Below, piece after piece: positions 44,243-54,715 of a stretch of DNA of 64,000 bases. The position numbers and the translations under genes are program-made. The stretch covers positions 6,944,501-7,008,500 of the forward strand of contig JBBBDQ010000346.1 of the NCBI GenBank assembly GCA_037127315.1. Reading direction: 5' to 3'. The DNA comes from Ascarosepion bandense. Its lineage: Eukaryota; Mollusca; Cephalopoda; Sepiida; Sepiidae. Each line of letters begins with the position of its first letter. The stretch's first letter is position 1. Under the pieces are notes generated by a model, which was not told the origin of the DNA, made no database searches, and saw nothing but the letters and a program-made list of their open reading frames with translations.

Positions 44243-44395
44243 ATAGATTGCAATTGCTTTCTGCGGTAGACTGATTGCCAGCCAAGGCTACAGAACCCAA
44301 TCTGTCCTATTATTTAACCCATAACCGGTAGGAAGATATGGATTAATACATTTTCCAATGGTATTTGTGCGTAAGTGAATGCAAGGAATTCAAAG
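44243..44395 (-). mobile_element. tRNA-derived SINE (main family), inverted-cluster copy 3
   Basis: Minus-strand piece ('ttgctttctgcggtagactg' to 'gaatgcaaggaatt'). With copies 1 and 2 it makes a minus-plus-minus cluster able to form long duplex RNA. Confidence 0.75.
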
Positions 44396-44589
44396 CATAA
44401 TTAAATTCATTCTGTCGAGACAATAAGGAAAACATCCTATCCTGTTGATATGAAAAGACAGAGGGAAATTACGTCAAGATTCCAGTTCATAAACAATTTC
44501 ATTACAAACCTTTCTTTGAATTTTTGTAATTTTAAATACGTTTCTGTTTTTATTTTATTTATTTATTTTTTACATAATGTTTAAATTTC

Positions 44590-45386
44590 ATTTGTGAGGA
44601 TAGTAGTAATATAACGTCTTGTCACGTGAGCAATCGTATTTCCCGTATGGCAGGTTAGATCAGGGAATACTACAAAGGGTCCATCGATTGTCGATCCAGG
44701 ATGTTTTTTTCCACCTGAATCCATCCTGCATATATACAAGTCAACCATCCGTCCGTGCATGGAGTACTGCTGCCATTTATGGTCAGGTGCCCCTGCCGTT
44801 CTCCTCAGTGTTCTTGACAAGCTCCAAAGGAGAGTCTGTAATGTGATAGGTACTGATCTGGCGACTCGACTGCAGCCACTTCCCCATCGTCGAAATGTGG
44901 CCTCACTTTGTCTGTTCTATAAATACTTTCATGGCTTCTGCTCAGACGAACTTAAGTCACTGGTGCCTCCTCAACAGGTGTTTACTCGTGCAACTAGACT
45001 GGCAACTGGGTCCCACCCATTCACAGTCAGGTTAGCCAAATGCAGACGACAATTCTACTCCTGCAGCTTCTCTCGCACTTCCCGCCTGTGGAACTCGCTC
45101 CCGTAATCTTGCTTTCCTGACGGCTACAACCTCCAGAAATTTAAATGCAAAGTCAATACTCATCTACTAACCACTGGACTCTAGCTCTCTCCCCACCCCT
45201 GTATAACCTTCCCTTTCTCTCCACCTATGTATCTGTCATCGCACCTGCTTTCTCAGCTTTCTATTGTTCCTTTCTAACTAGTTTGTACTCCTCACTCTTT
45301 TCTAATTAATCTTTTTACATTTATGTAACCCCATGCACATCAGTGGTGTTTCCGCCTTGCTCGGGGTGAAATGATTAAAAAAAAAA
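44590..45386 (+). mobile_element. Poly-A LINE, best C-terminal copy
   Basis: Runs from the RT thumb/connection region to the poly-A (45376-45386). The UTR end is 'cgccttgctcggggtgaaat'. This copy anchors recognition of the other fragments of the family in the window. Confidence 0.8.
44759..45106 (+). pseudogene. LINE ORF2 C-terminal domain (jockey/CR1-like)
   Basis: A 115-codon open stretch, clearly protein-like: 'MEYCCHLWSGAPAVLLSVLD', 'KLQRRVCNVIGTDLATRLQP', 'HRRNVASLCLFYKYFHGFCS', 'RATRLATGSHPFTVRLAKCR' and 'FSRTSRLWNSLP'. This is the region after the reverse transcriptase palm in many invertebrate non-LTR elements, of uncertain biochemical role. It stops at TAA just after 'NSLP', where sisters continue 'CFPDGYNLQ...', so a frameshift truncates it. 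Upstream RT motifs are absent (5' truncation). Confidence 0.75.
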
Positions 45387-45761
45387 TCATCTTTAAACTT
45401 TTTCCTTAACGTTCTTCTGAATTTTATGTTGACAGATACGCAATTACACACTCGCTTGCCTGGATCGCGTTATGTCTTCCTCCGTGCGAATTTTCAGCCA
45501 GTAAAATGCCAACAGTGAATTATAACTCGGATTCGACACGAACAGTAAACCCCGTCTTTTAATCTTTAGTCTCCTTCCGACATACAAAGAAGATAAGGAA
45601 ATCTCGTCTATGGTATAAATTCTTTCTTTTGAGTTCTGATAAAATGGAACAGACATTGTAAATGGTAGTCAGGTGTATTCAGAAGCGCTGGGCATAGATT
45701 AATTGCTTTTTTTGAGTTATATGTTTAGATAACATTAATAACTTGATTGACTTAATTATAC

Positions 45762-45765
45762 AAAC

Positions 45766-45812
<47 letters not shown>
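45762..45812. repeat. (GATA)n microsatellite
   Basis: About 11 uninterrupted tagа-type tetranucleotide units. Confidence 0.95.
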
Positions 45813-45859
45813 TTAACTTAATTATACAATATATATACACTGATTAACTTAATTATATG

Positions 45860-45873
45860 TATATATATATTTG

Positions 45874-45919
<46 letters not shown>

Positions 45920-45981
45920 TTGATTATACTGAGATTATATATATATACTTGCTTAACATAATTATACAAACATAGATAGAA

Positions 45982-46015
<34 letters not shown>

Positions 46016-46077
46016 TTGATTATACTGAGATTATATATATATACTTGCTTAACATAATTATACAAACATAGATAGAA

Positions 46078-46123
<46 letters not shown>

Positions 46124-46185
46124 TTGATTATACTGAGATTATATATATATACTTGCTTAACATAATTATACAAACATAGATAGAA

Positions 46186-46216
<31 letters not shown>

Positions 46217-46310
46217 CTTGATTATACTGAGATTATATATATATACTTGCTTAACATAATTATACAAACATAGATAGAAAGATATATATATATATATATA
46301 TTGTATTTAG
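45860..46310. repeat. Compound minisatellite, ~100-bp unit, four copies
   Basis: Each unit holds 'acttgattatactgagatta', 'acttgcttaacataattata', 'catagatagaaaga' and a variable (TA)n. Units start near 45917, 46014, 46122 and 46216, so only the TA length varies. Confidence 0.9.
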
Positions 46311-46314
46311 GACG

Positions 46315-46575
46315 CAGATAATTATCTAAACATATATTGTTAAATATAGCACACAATGAATGTCTATTATGTTTAATCATGAGTTGTTCGAAACATCGTA
46401 TTTTAGCTTTAATTTCTGGTGAAATCAAAGATAAAAATTGTCAAACATTTAGATATTCTTTATTACGCCGGTCCTAAGCTTTCGGCTCACATGGGCCATC
46501 TTCAGATAAATTAAATAGTTAAATAAACATAATAGATATTCATTATCTGTTATATTTGATAATATATATATATAT
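46315..46575 (-). mobile_element. Family C terminal-inverted-repeat element, short copy
   Basis: Ends 46327-46383 and 46516-46565 are inverted relatives ('aatgaatgtctattatgttt' and its complement). A hammerhead-like core is at 46479-46505 (minus: CTGAAGA, GGCCC/GAGCC hairpin, GAAA, AGCTT). TA repeats border both sides. Confidence 0.55.
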
Positions 46576-46935
46576 ATATATATATAAAGAGAACCAACAG
46601 GTTTAGAATCTGGACTTTTGTAAAAAAATTTAAAAAAAAAGAGTAGTCAATGCAATATAGATCGCAGAGTGTAATATAATTATATTTGTTTTTTAATTTA
46701 AAATTAATTTAATTTATATGGCTACACGGAAATTCTTTTTAGAGATTTAGAAGTTTAATCTCGTCATTATGCAATGTTCAATAACAATGGTTATGATGAG
46801 TGTCATAATTTAATATCTAATAAACAAAAGTGGGTAATAAATATACTACTTAAAATAACGGGGTGTCTACTCAAATGTAATTATTCACTAAAATAACGAT
46901 ATCCTTCTTAATCGATATCCTTTCTTTGCACAGGG

Positions 46936-47046
46936 ATACACACACACACACACACTTATATATATATATATATATATATTATCATCTCGAGGAAGATTTT
47001 GGATCTCTTCTGGTAGAGGGTGTTCAGGACTATACCCTTCATAGAC

Positions 47047-47096
<50 letters not shown>
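46936..47096. repeat. (CA)n and two (TA)n microsatellites
   Basis: (CA)n/(TA)n at 46936-46979 and (TA)n at 47051-47096. A non-repeat island of ~70 bases lies between. Confidence 0.9.
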
Positions 47097-47101
<5 letters not shown>

Positions 47102-47374
47102 TGGTCACTTGGTGTTGACTTTAGAGTTCATACTAATGTCAAATAGTGTGTTTTCAGTACAAATTGCTTTATTTTAACCGGTTTTGCTTTTAGCTTTTCC
47201 CAAAAAATGTTTTTTTGCTTCCCACGTTCTGACGCTTGTACCTCGAATAAAAGAGAAAAGTCAAGGGGTGTAACTGCCTTTTTATGTTATTTATGGTAAG
47301 GAAAAAAATGATAGAATTTATTTTGAATGACATGCCTCCGGTTTGTGTCATGAATTGAATTTTGTTTTAAACTT

Positions 47375-47375
<1 letters not shown>

Positions 47376-47441
<66 letters not shown>

Positions 47442-47442
47442 A
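47376..47442. repeat. (CA)n(TA)n microsatellite
   Basis: About 26 CA units followed by TA units. Confidence 0.95.
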
Positions 47443-47694
47443 TAAAATTGAAGTTCACTAAATAATGTTCGACCAGGGTAATTGTGGAAGATAATTTGTT
47501 TTAGTTTATATTTAGTAAGTATAATGCACGATATCAAGGGTTAGACTATAAGAATAAAATTAAGAAAATTTGTTAATTAACAACTGTCTGTGTGTTTTCT
47601 GAATTTATTTTTCTGAACACTTGATTTACTGTCATATATATATATATATATATTACGATTGAGCTCTCTAGAGAAGAAATTTTTTTTAAAAGGT

Positions 47695-47972
47695 TTCCAC
47701 TCCTGCGATGTAGGCATTACTCTTCAGAAATTAATTGAGTTTTTAGGTGACTGACGTGTGTATACACTGCTTATATGGAAGACGTTAAAACTTCGCTTCT
47801 CTGATTCCATGTGCCTATGGCTTAGGCGCATGGAATCCCTGGGTAGCGACACCGACTAGCTTAGTGGGTAGCGACTCCGACTGACACCAAATCGGCCAGA
47901 AGCAAGTGGATGTGTCTAGCCACGCTGATGAGCTGTGATACAGCAAAACAGACTTATATGTGGATGACTAAT
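47695..47972 (+). mobile_element. Hammerhead-bearing tRNA-like SINE, copy 3
   Basis: Plus strand. The leader ('gcattactcttcag', 'tatacactgc') matches copy 2. The tRNA-like head is partly duplicated (two 'ggcttag'/'agcttag' A-box-like segments at 47818 and 47857) and has lost its B box. The ribozyme tail is at 47920-47963. A main-family SINE follows immediately at 47977. Confidence 0.65.
47920..47963 (+). ncRNA. Type-I hammerhead ribozyme, copy with intact CUGAUGA
   Basis: CCACG (47920-47924), CTGATGA (47925-47931), stem II GCTGT-gat-ACAGC (perfect five pairs), AAAA (family GAAA with G12 changed to A), ACAGA/CTTAT (stem III broken), A, TGTGG (47959-47963). Stem I CCACG/TGTGG pairs fully. Compared with copy 1 (CCGTA/TGCGG), both strands changed while pairing was kept. 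Same 44-base length as copy 1. Probably inactive because of the G12 and stem III changes. Confidence 0.6.
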
Positions 47973-47976
47973 ATCA

Positions 47977-48268
47977 ATCAGTCAGTTGAGTGCCATAGGT
48001 GATACACGCTTGGGCGATCATGTCTCGAAAGTGACATGACTGACTGGGCAGAAGATTACTCCGCAGTAGGTTGCCATTGCTTTCTGCGGTAGACTGGTTG
48101 CCGACCAAGGCTATAGAACCCAATATGTCCTGTTATTTAACCCATAACTGGAAGGAATAGACGGATTAATACCTTTTCCAAGGGTATTTGCGCGTAAGTG
48201 AATGCAATGAATTCAGCTGGAATTCGAACTCGGCTCCCCGATTTCTCGTTCCGAGCCGATATCCAATG
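47977..48268 (-). mobile_element. tRNA-derived SINE (main family)
   Basis: Minus-strand copy, well preserved from the 3' end ('cagtcagttgagtgccatag') to the head B box ('gaattcgaactcggctcccc'). It is missing the outermost 5' bases. Confidence 0.85.
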
Positions 48269-48439
48269 ATAAAATATAGTTCTGATGTATGCTATATTGT
48301 TGGGTCGAATTGCTCAACGTAGAGCGTAAGTAAATATAAATGTGTACATTAAAGTCAACGACGATGTCCTGACGATTGCTTTGAGCAGGAAACGGACGAA
48401 CAGACTGTCGAATTTGGGTGTTGACTTCAATGTCTACTT

Positions 48440-49225
48440 CTCTTTTTCTGTGTGCCATGTCTTCTTCAGGACGTAGGCGATCACGGCCTTTCACGTCACT
48501 CTATCCCTGGTATCTCTTGGACGCTTTCTCCTGTTACCGCACCCAAACCCAGCTATGACATCTACCTGCTCAGGCCCTTCAAATATGTTATCCGCTACTT
48601 TTCCGTTTCTCTTTCCCTCTATATAACCTGTGAGTGGCAGATTCTCGAATCCTTTCTTCCTCATTACGTGTTCCAACAACTTCAGCTGTCTCTTCCTGGT
48701 GCTCAGTATTAATTTCTTTTTTGTTTCCATCCTTTCTAAAACCTCATCACTGCTCACATGCTCGATCAATGATATCCGCAGCATCCTTATCTAGAACCAC
48801 ATTTCACTTGCTTCAAGTTTTTCCTTCATCTTTAATGATATTGTCCATCATTCACTGTCATATTGAAGAACAGACATCACATAGCATTCTAGTACTCTCT
48901 TGTTTTTTCTAGCGAAATTTTCCTGTCTTTTAATACTCTGCTCCTCTTCTTAAATGCGTTCTTGGCTATTCCAATCCAGTTTTTCGGATCTCAGTGTAAC
49001 ACTTTCCGTCTTCTGTTAGAACATTTCCCAAGTACTTAAATGTTTGTACTTGCTTGATTTTAGTATCACCATTGGCATTTTGGGATCCTCCGTTGCTGAT
49101 GACAATACATTCAGTTTTCTTGTAGTTTATTTGTAGTCCTTTCTTTCGACTTTCATCTACCTTTTCATGGAAGGCCTTGTAGTTTTCTTTCCGTGTCAGC
49201 ACTGTATGATCTGCGTATTATCTAT
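48440..49225 (-). mobile_element. RTE-like LINE 3' fragment
   Basis: Minus strand. Encoded pieces: 'KGLQINYKKTECIVIS' (motif D, 49080-49160), 'TKIKQVQTFKYLGNVLTEDG', 'SNDEVLERMETKKKLILSTR' style tail, then the 3' segment 'acgtaggcgatcacgg'. Frames break several times. No long GAA tail. Confidence 0.7.
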
Positions 49226-49467
49226 TCACTAATAAAAAGGCTTTGAGTTTTTGCTACCAATGAGGAAAATTTATATTTATTATTAATATAAATTATAGCT
49301 TTATTATTCATCGAACAATATTGTATATATTGTATATATTTATACAATTTCCTTGAACTACATGGAGTGATATTGATTCAATGAAGCTATTATGGAGACA
49401 TTGGCAATATCATTCCTCCTGCGATCTCCCTATGATCTACTAACAAATGTGACCAACCTCAAGCTGT

Positions 49468-49791
49468 GTGGGTACGCTGACACCAATGTATGCACATTAT
49501 GCTAAAGTGATTGAGGCACTTTTACGTCATGTTTTCTCTGCATTCCCAAAATCAATGCAGATGTACACGTGGCGTTATAAAGTTCTGCAAGTGGTCATGG
49601 ACTTAGTCAGTATACTGTGTGAAGCAGCCAACAAGCAGATTCTAAGGACCGGAGAACTTAAGACCCATTTTTACAGGGAAGGTGAGAGTCCTGTGCAGAA
49701 GACCAAAATAACTCCCAACATGATGCTACCCGTGATAAGAAGGTGTTTTCGGTACATATCATTCGTACAGACGCTTGTTTTGACATTTTAA
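49468..49791 (+). other. Unrecognised 107-codon open frame
   Basis: Starts at ATG and its composition looks more protein-like than its surroundings ('YAHYAKVIEALLRHVFSAF', 'MYTWRYKVLQVVMDLVSIL'). I recognise no family. It lies between an RTE fragment and a SINE, so a transposon remnant is as likely as a gene. No splice context was established. Confidence 0.25.
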
Positions 49792-50052
49792 CGTGGTCTT
49801 ACTCAAAGAGGTATGTCTTCTTAGTAGAATTAACAGTTCCATGGGAGGAGTACATTGAGGAGACGCATGTACTAAAGATGTATTAAATCATTTTGATCCG
49901 ATTGCGTGGAAAAGGTAGGTAGCACATGACATAGATTTCTGGATGGTCAATCATTTCCTTCTTTTTCAACATGGGTATTACTGGCCAGAGCCTGAAGCTT
50001 ACTTCACAACGTCTTCAAACAACAGCTGGACAGGCATCAAGATCCAAAATAA

Positions 50053-50325
50053 ATAGTCAGTTAATCATGTTGCGAAAGAGACATGACAGACTGGGCAGAA
50101 GATTATCCTGCAGTAGTTTGCCATTACTTTCTGTGGTAGACTGGTTGCTAGCCAAGGCTAGAGAACCCAATCTGTTCTTTTATTTAACGCATAACTGTAG
50201 GGAAGAGACGGATTAATACCTTTCCTAAGGGTACTAGCATGTAAGTGAACGCAAGGAATTCAAATGGAATTCGAAATCGGCTCCCCGATTTCTCGTCCCA
50301 AGACAATATCCACTGACCACAAACA
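50053..50325 (-). mobile_element. tRNA-derived SINE (main family)
   Basis: Minus-strand copy with body and head ('gaattcgaaatcggctcccc'). The 3' hairpin is partly deleted. Confidence 0.8.
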
Positions 50326-50654
50326 GAGTTAATTATAAATCCCTGCTCTGAACTGACTGCTACTCCCGACGTGAAGCACATTCCTTTCTACGTCACTGAT
50401 AACGCTCGCTACGAGTGCGTTGTGTATTGGTTAACTATCAAAAGCAAACGCATCTAACACAACGTTTAAAATCTGTCTTGCAGTTGCAAAAGGAATCACA
50501 AGGAAGTGACACAAAATATCCTGTATGGTGGCAAAAATCTAATGGTGCCGCCAGGGCTGGCAGTAACGCCTTAGCCACCGAAACAGTCTTACCTTCCCTG
50601 GTTAGCAGCTGACGAGGGCAGAGTATCGGACGTTCTTTCACACGTTGTATGTAG

Positions 50655-50658
<4 letters not shown>

Positions 50659-50698
<40 letters not shown>
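50659..50698. repeat. (TA)n microsatellite
   Basis: Pure TA run of ~20 units. Confidence 0.95.
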
Positions 50699-50700
<2 letters not shown>

Positions 50701-50773
50701 GTTGTATTCAGACAGCAACAATTGATTGAAATATGTTTTATTACATTCCATTTAAAAGGTTCCCTATTCAGTA

Positions 50774-51507
50774 TCTAAATTTATATTTGTAAATGGAAAT
50801 TTGTATCTATGTGTATGTGTGTGTGTGTGTGTGTCCGTTACCTATAGACTTCGAAACGGCAGAACCGATTTGTACTATAAGCGTCTGTGGGTGTTCTTAG
50901 CTAGTTTTGTGTCGAGGCACCCCCGATAAATATCGAAAATCGATAATAGAAAAAATCGGGTTATAGAAGGAGTTGTCCGATTTTAATCAAATTTGATGCA
51001 CTCATAGACAAAGACATTAGAAACGATATTCAGAGTTTTCAAGGTTGCGGTTCTTAAAATAGTGCAGAAAATCGATAATATATATATATTATCGATTTTC
51101 TGCACTATATATATATATAAAAGGCAAGATGTTTGTCTGTGTGTCTGTTTATCTGCCTGTATGTCTGTATTTTTTCAGCCTTTTTATTTTAGTTTTTGCT
51201 CCGGGTTTGGCTCTAAGTAGGTATAATTATAGTTCTTAGTCTCAGCCATTATACCATTTACTCAGAGGACTTATTTAGCCTTCAAAATTCAGTTTACGAC
51301 GAAAAAACTTATTTGATATCGATACCAGGAAATCAAAATTTGACTTACATCCATTCATTTTTCTTTCAGTCTACGGTTTCACATTAACTGGAAACAACTA
51401 TTGCTTTTTAGTCTTTCGTGCCAACGTCCAAAGAGTCTGAGCTCCAGGATCATGGATTAGTTTTAAAGCATTCATTACACCCGAGCAACGCCGGGCTATA
51501 CTGCTAG
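50774..51507 (+). mobile_element. Non-autonomous Helitron with both ends
   Basis: 734 bp. Starts TC directly after A (50773) and ends CTAG directly before T (51508). The subterminal hairpin cccgagcaacgccggg lies ~12 bases from the end. These are the hallmarks of Helitrons (5'-TC, 3'-hairpin-CTRR, insertion between A and T). No Rep or helicase coding. The centre holds a palindrome around (TA)n (51058-51108). Confidence 0.75.
51058..51108. repeat. Perfect palindrome with TA centre inside Helitron
   Basis: agtgcagaaaatcgataata and its exact complement flank a short TA run. Confidence 0.9.
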
Positions 51508-52296
51508 TTCTATTATATATGTTGCATTACTGCATAAGCTGTTGAATATCAGGATTGAAAACATGAATAAATTTTCCAAAGTTCGTTGGTTGGATTTCTG
51601 CATATTACAGTCATTGTCAAGAACGAAGTATGTTATGTACAGGCGAGTTACATGTTTAACAATTTTCTGTTTATGAAAACTTATTTTGATGACTTATTGG
51701 TAATAATTGGATTGCACTCCTTATCCTTTATAAATCTTTCTGACTATCAACATACTAAACAGCAAACGGAATTACTCAACTTAGAAAAACTCAAAATTCT
51801 GAAGCCATCGTCATTTATAATAAAGATATTTCAAAACGTATAATCACGCTCAACAAACATACTTCCCTGTATAGTAGCATCGATATTCTGTTACCCTCAA
51901 ATAAAAATTTGAAAAACCGTTTGAAAACGATAAATGCGTATGTACAGATGCATGTATTACCTCTCGTGTGTATGTGTTTGTGTCTCACTTGTCTGTCATA
52001 CGCAAAAATTACAATATTATGAACTTTGATATAACAGATTTTGCAATCGATGGCGGCTATAGTGTACATTTATTTTATAAAATTATGATAATTATAATAT
52101 AATTATCATAATAATTATATGATAAAATTTTATTTTTATTTTAGAAAAATATAATAATTATAATAATTATATAAAATTAACATTTATTAACGTTATAAAA
52201 TTTACATTTATTCATGTTTCTCCTTTTCTTTTGATCTACTTTCCGTATTTTTTTTTTCATGTTTAAGATTGCAGAGAGAACAAGAGACATGCAGCT
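51508..52296. other. Unassigned AT-rich spacer
   Basis: No recognised feature. 52070-52200 is almost pure A/T with small ATTAT/ATAAT inverted repeats. The open frame at 51586-51843 has no recognisable motif. Confidence 0.4.
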
Positions 52297-52475
52297 TTGT
52301 GCAAATTAATTTAAACAGTTGCTTTAGTTTCCTTTGCTTTTACCATATGGTCATTTTTAGACGCACAGAAGTTAAGGGTGGAATCAATTTCTATTTTTTT
52401 TTTATTCTCAGATTAGGTCATTTGCAGTGGTGTGCAGTCATATGAATCTATTTTCAGGGTGTATGATGAAATTTG
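52297..52475 (+). mobile_element. Tc1-type left-end fragment
   Basis: Left inverted repeat ('gtgcaaattaatttaaacag') and leader ('gtttcctttgcttttaccat', 'tcagattaggtcatttgcag'), ending near 'gggtgtatgatga'. It duplicates the start of the element that follows. Confidence 0.65.
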
Positions 52476-52544
52476 TAGATATAAATAAATATACTGTTTA
52501 ATTATACTCAAAATCCAAAAAGCGGTTCAAATAAATATCCCTAG

Positions 52545-53107
52545 CGAAAATTGATTGATAAAACTGCTTTAGTTTACTTTTCTTTCCATACGGTCGGATT
52601 TAGACCCCCTAAAGTGACCGTAACAGAGAGTAACCAATTTCTTGTTGTTTTTTGTTTTTGTTTTTGTTTTGTTTTTGTTTTTTCTCAGATTAGTTCATTT
52701 GCAGTGGTGTGCAGTAATATGAATCTATTTTCGGGGTGTATGACGTCACTCGTGATTGTATCAGATTTTTATCATGCCCAGACACTATTGTTTCTATTGT
52801 CCATTAGTTTCCCTACGGCCATTGTCTGCGATGGTGTTACTTCATGGAAGAGTACAAACATTGAAACGCTGCAAGAACACACTGGCAAGCCTTACAGAGA
52901 GCTGGCCGTTATTGTTAGTGTCAATCTTTCAATTGTCAGTAATATCATGAAGGCGGAGAAACAAACTGGATTCATCAGTCCAAAATGTAAAGTAAAATGC
53001 GGTCGGAAGAGAAAAACAACGCCAAGAGACGACGTATATGTAATCAAGGAAAGTGTGAACGATCCTAAGACATTATTCGTTTTGTTTCAATTAATTTGCT
53101 CAAATGT
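52545..53107 (+). mobile_element. Tc1-type deletion derivative, second copy
   Basis: Leader, transposase N-terminus and right inverted repeat ('ttgtttcaattaatttgc', 53080-53099) in the same order as 16660-17205. The left repeat is decayed and a (TTTTTG)n expansion sits in the leader. Confidence 0.7.
52850..53101 (+). pseudogene. Tc1 transposase DNA-binding domain, truncated
   Basis: Residues 'HTGKPYRELAVIVSVNLSIV' form the first helix-turn-helix. 'CGRKRKTTPRDD' is the basic GRPR-type hinge, and 'VIKESVNDPKTLFVLFQLIC' runs into the inverted repeat exactly as in the copy at 16835-17218. No DDE domain. The surrounding long open frame (52551-53180) starts in low-complexity leader and ends past the repeat, so its outer parts are not protein. 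Confidence 0.7.
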
Positions 53108-54162
53108 GAGCAAAATCCTTATTGTCAATTTAATATTTATATTTCACAAGTTTTTCATTGTATTCGAACTGCAGGCATAACAGCAATAAAATACTATAGC
53201 TTTCTTTTCTGGTGGGCGGTTTGAACGTTATCAGTAAACACGAGTTTTTGTTATGTAGCCTGTATTATAATACAACCAAAGTTTTTATTGATGGGATGAA
53301 CCTTTCAGCGTGGATTTTTTGGGGGAGGAGAGAAGAATGGAAAGAAAATGTAAGATCGAACTACAAATGAAGATATTTTTCAGGCCAAAAATAAAAATAT
53401 TTCGTCTGACTCCTCTAACAGTGCGAAAAGGCGGTAATTTTTTAACGCTGACGCCTATTTCCTAGACTTGGACATCTGTTATATACAATTTTTCTCTGAT
53501 CACAACCACGTAACGTTGACGTCTACTTAAGCGATTAGATTACGTTCTTCGCCTTCATTAGACCACGTGTATTGCAAATGTGTATTTTTTAACAAATCAT
53601 CTTGTGAATATATGGCCAAGCCATGACGCTGTTTATCATCTGGCTTGTTTTCGATGTTTGTAAAAATAAAAACTATATAATAAAAAAGGAGAAAAAACAA
53701 AGGAAATAGTAATAATTTAACAATGGTTCAATAAATATCTTTGAGAAGCAATAATGCAAAAAGTCATTAATTTTCGCAGATTTCTTGAGGGAATAATCCG
53801 ATTTTAAATCTGCAGATATTGAACTTCTCCATTTTCATTAATGGACGACAATATGAATTCCCAAGTCAATATCTTATTGAATTTACACTAAATAAAAGTT
53901 TGCAGATTTTTTCCGGCTTAAAAATTTTAAAAGTAAAATGAGATTTTGTTTTAATCGGAAAAATAAATTTACAATATTCCAATATTCTAATATATAAAAA
54001 CCATAAAATCCGAATTTTTAAATTAACTCTAGCCGCTTAAAACATAGTTCTACCAAAGAACATATGGTCCAATTTTAAAAAAAAAATTTAACTACGTTTT
54101 AATATATTATTATATTAATATATTATATAATATATAATACTTGCACGAAGTATATAACTATA
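53108..54162. other. Unassigned AT-rich spacer
   Basis: About 1 kb with no recognised repeat or gene. It ends in a TA-rich stretch before the next RTE fragment. Confidence 0.4.
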
Positions 54163-54715
54163 TTCTTCTTCTATGTGCCCTATCCTTAGGCGATCATGGT
54201 TCTCCACGTCTCCCTATCCCTAGTGGCTCTTGGTATGTTTCTCCTGTTACACCTTGCAACCCCCGTTCCGTCATACACCTGATCAGACCCTTCAAATATG
54301 TTATCCGCTGCCTTTCTCTGTCTCTTTTTCCTTCTATCTGGCCTGTCAGTATCAGGTTCTCCAAGTGCTCCTTTCTCATTGCATGTCCCAGGAAATTCAG
54401 TTGTCTCTTCCCGATGTTCACTATTAATTTTCTTTTCGTTTCCATTCTTTCCAACACCTCATCGTTGCTCGCATTCTCGTATTGAAGAACTGACATCACA
54501 GAGCAATCTAGCACTCTCTTCTTTGTTTCTAGTGAAATTTTCCTGTGTCTTAGTACTTTACTCAGCTTCTGGAACGCGTCTTTCGCCATGCCAGTTCGCC
54601 TTCGGATCTCTGTGTCGCACTTTCTATCTTCTGTTAGAGCACTTCCTAGGTATTTAAATTTTTGTACTTGCTTGATTCTGGTATCCCCCACCTGTATTTG
54701 GCATTTTAGATTGCT
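54163..54715 (-). mobile_element. RTE-like LINE 3' fragment with a long open frame
   Basis: Minus strand. A short CTT tail lies at 54163 and the 3' segment 'ggcgatcatgg' follows. An uninterrupted 165-codon frame (54194-54691) encodes 'IKQVQKFKYLGSALTEDRKC', 'AFQKLSKVLRHRKISLETKK', 'SNDEVLERMETKRKLIVNIG' and 'LENLILTGQIEGKRDRERQR'. Relative to sisters it carries a clean deletion between 'VLQYE' and 'NASNDE'. Relatively young by its open frame. Confidence 0.75.

Noticed and set aside
45853..46173. 106-codon minus open frame with internal repeats
   Set aside because: It is the ~100-bp compound minisatellite read as protein.
52551..53180. 209-codon open frame as one protein
   Set aside because: Only the middle (about 52850-53101) resembles Tc1 transposase; the start is a TTTTTG-rich leader and the end passes the inverted repeat.
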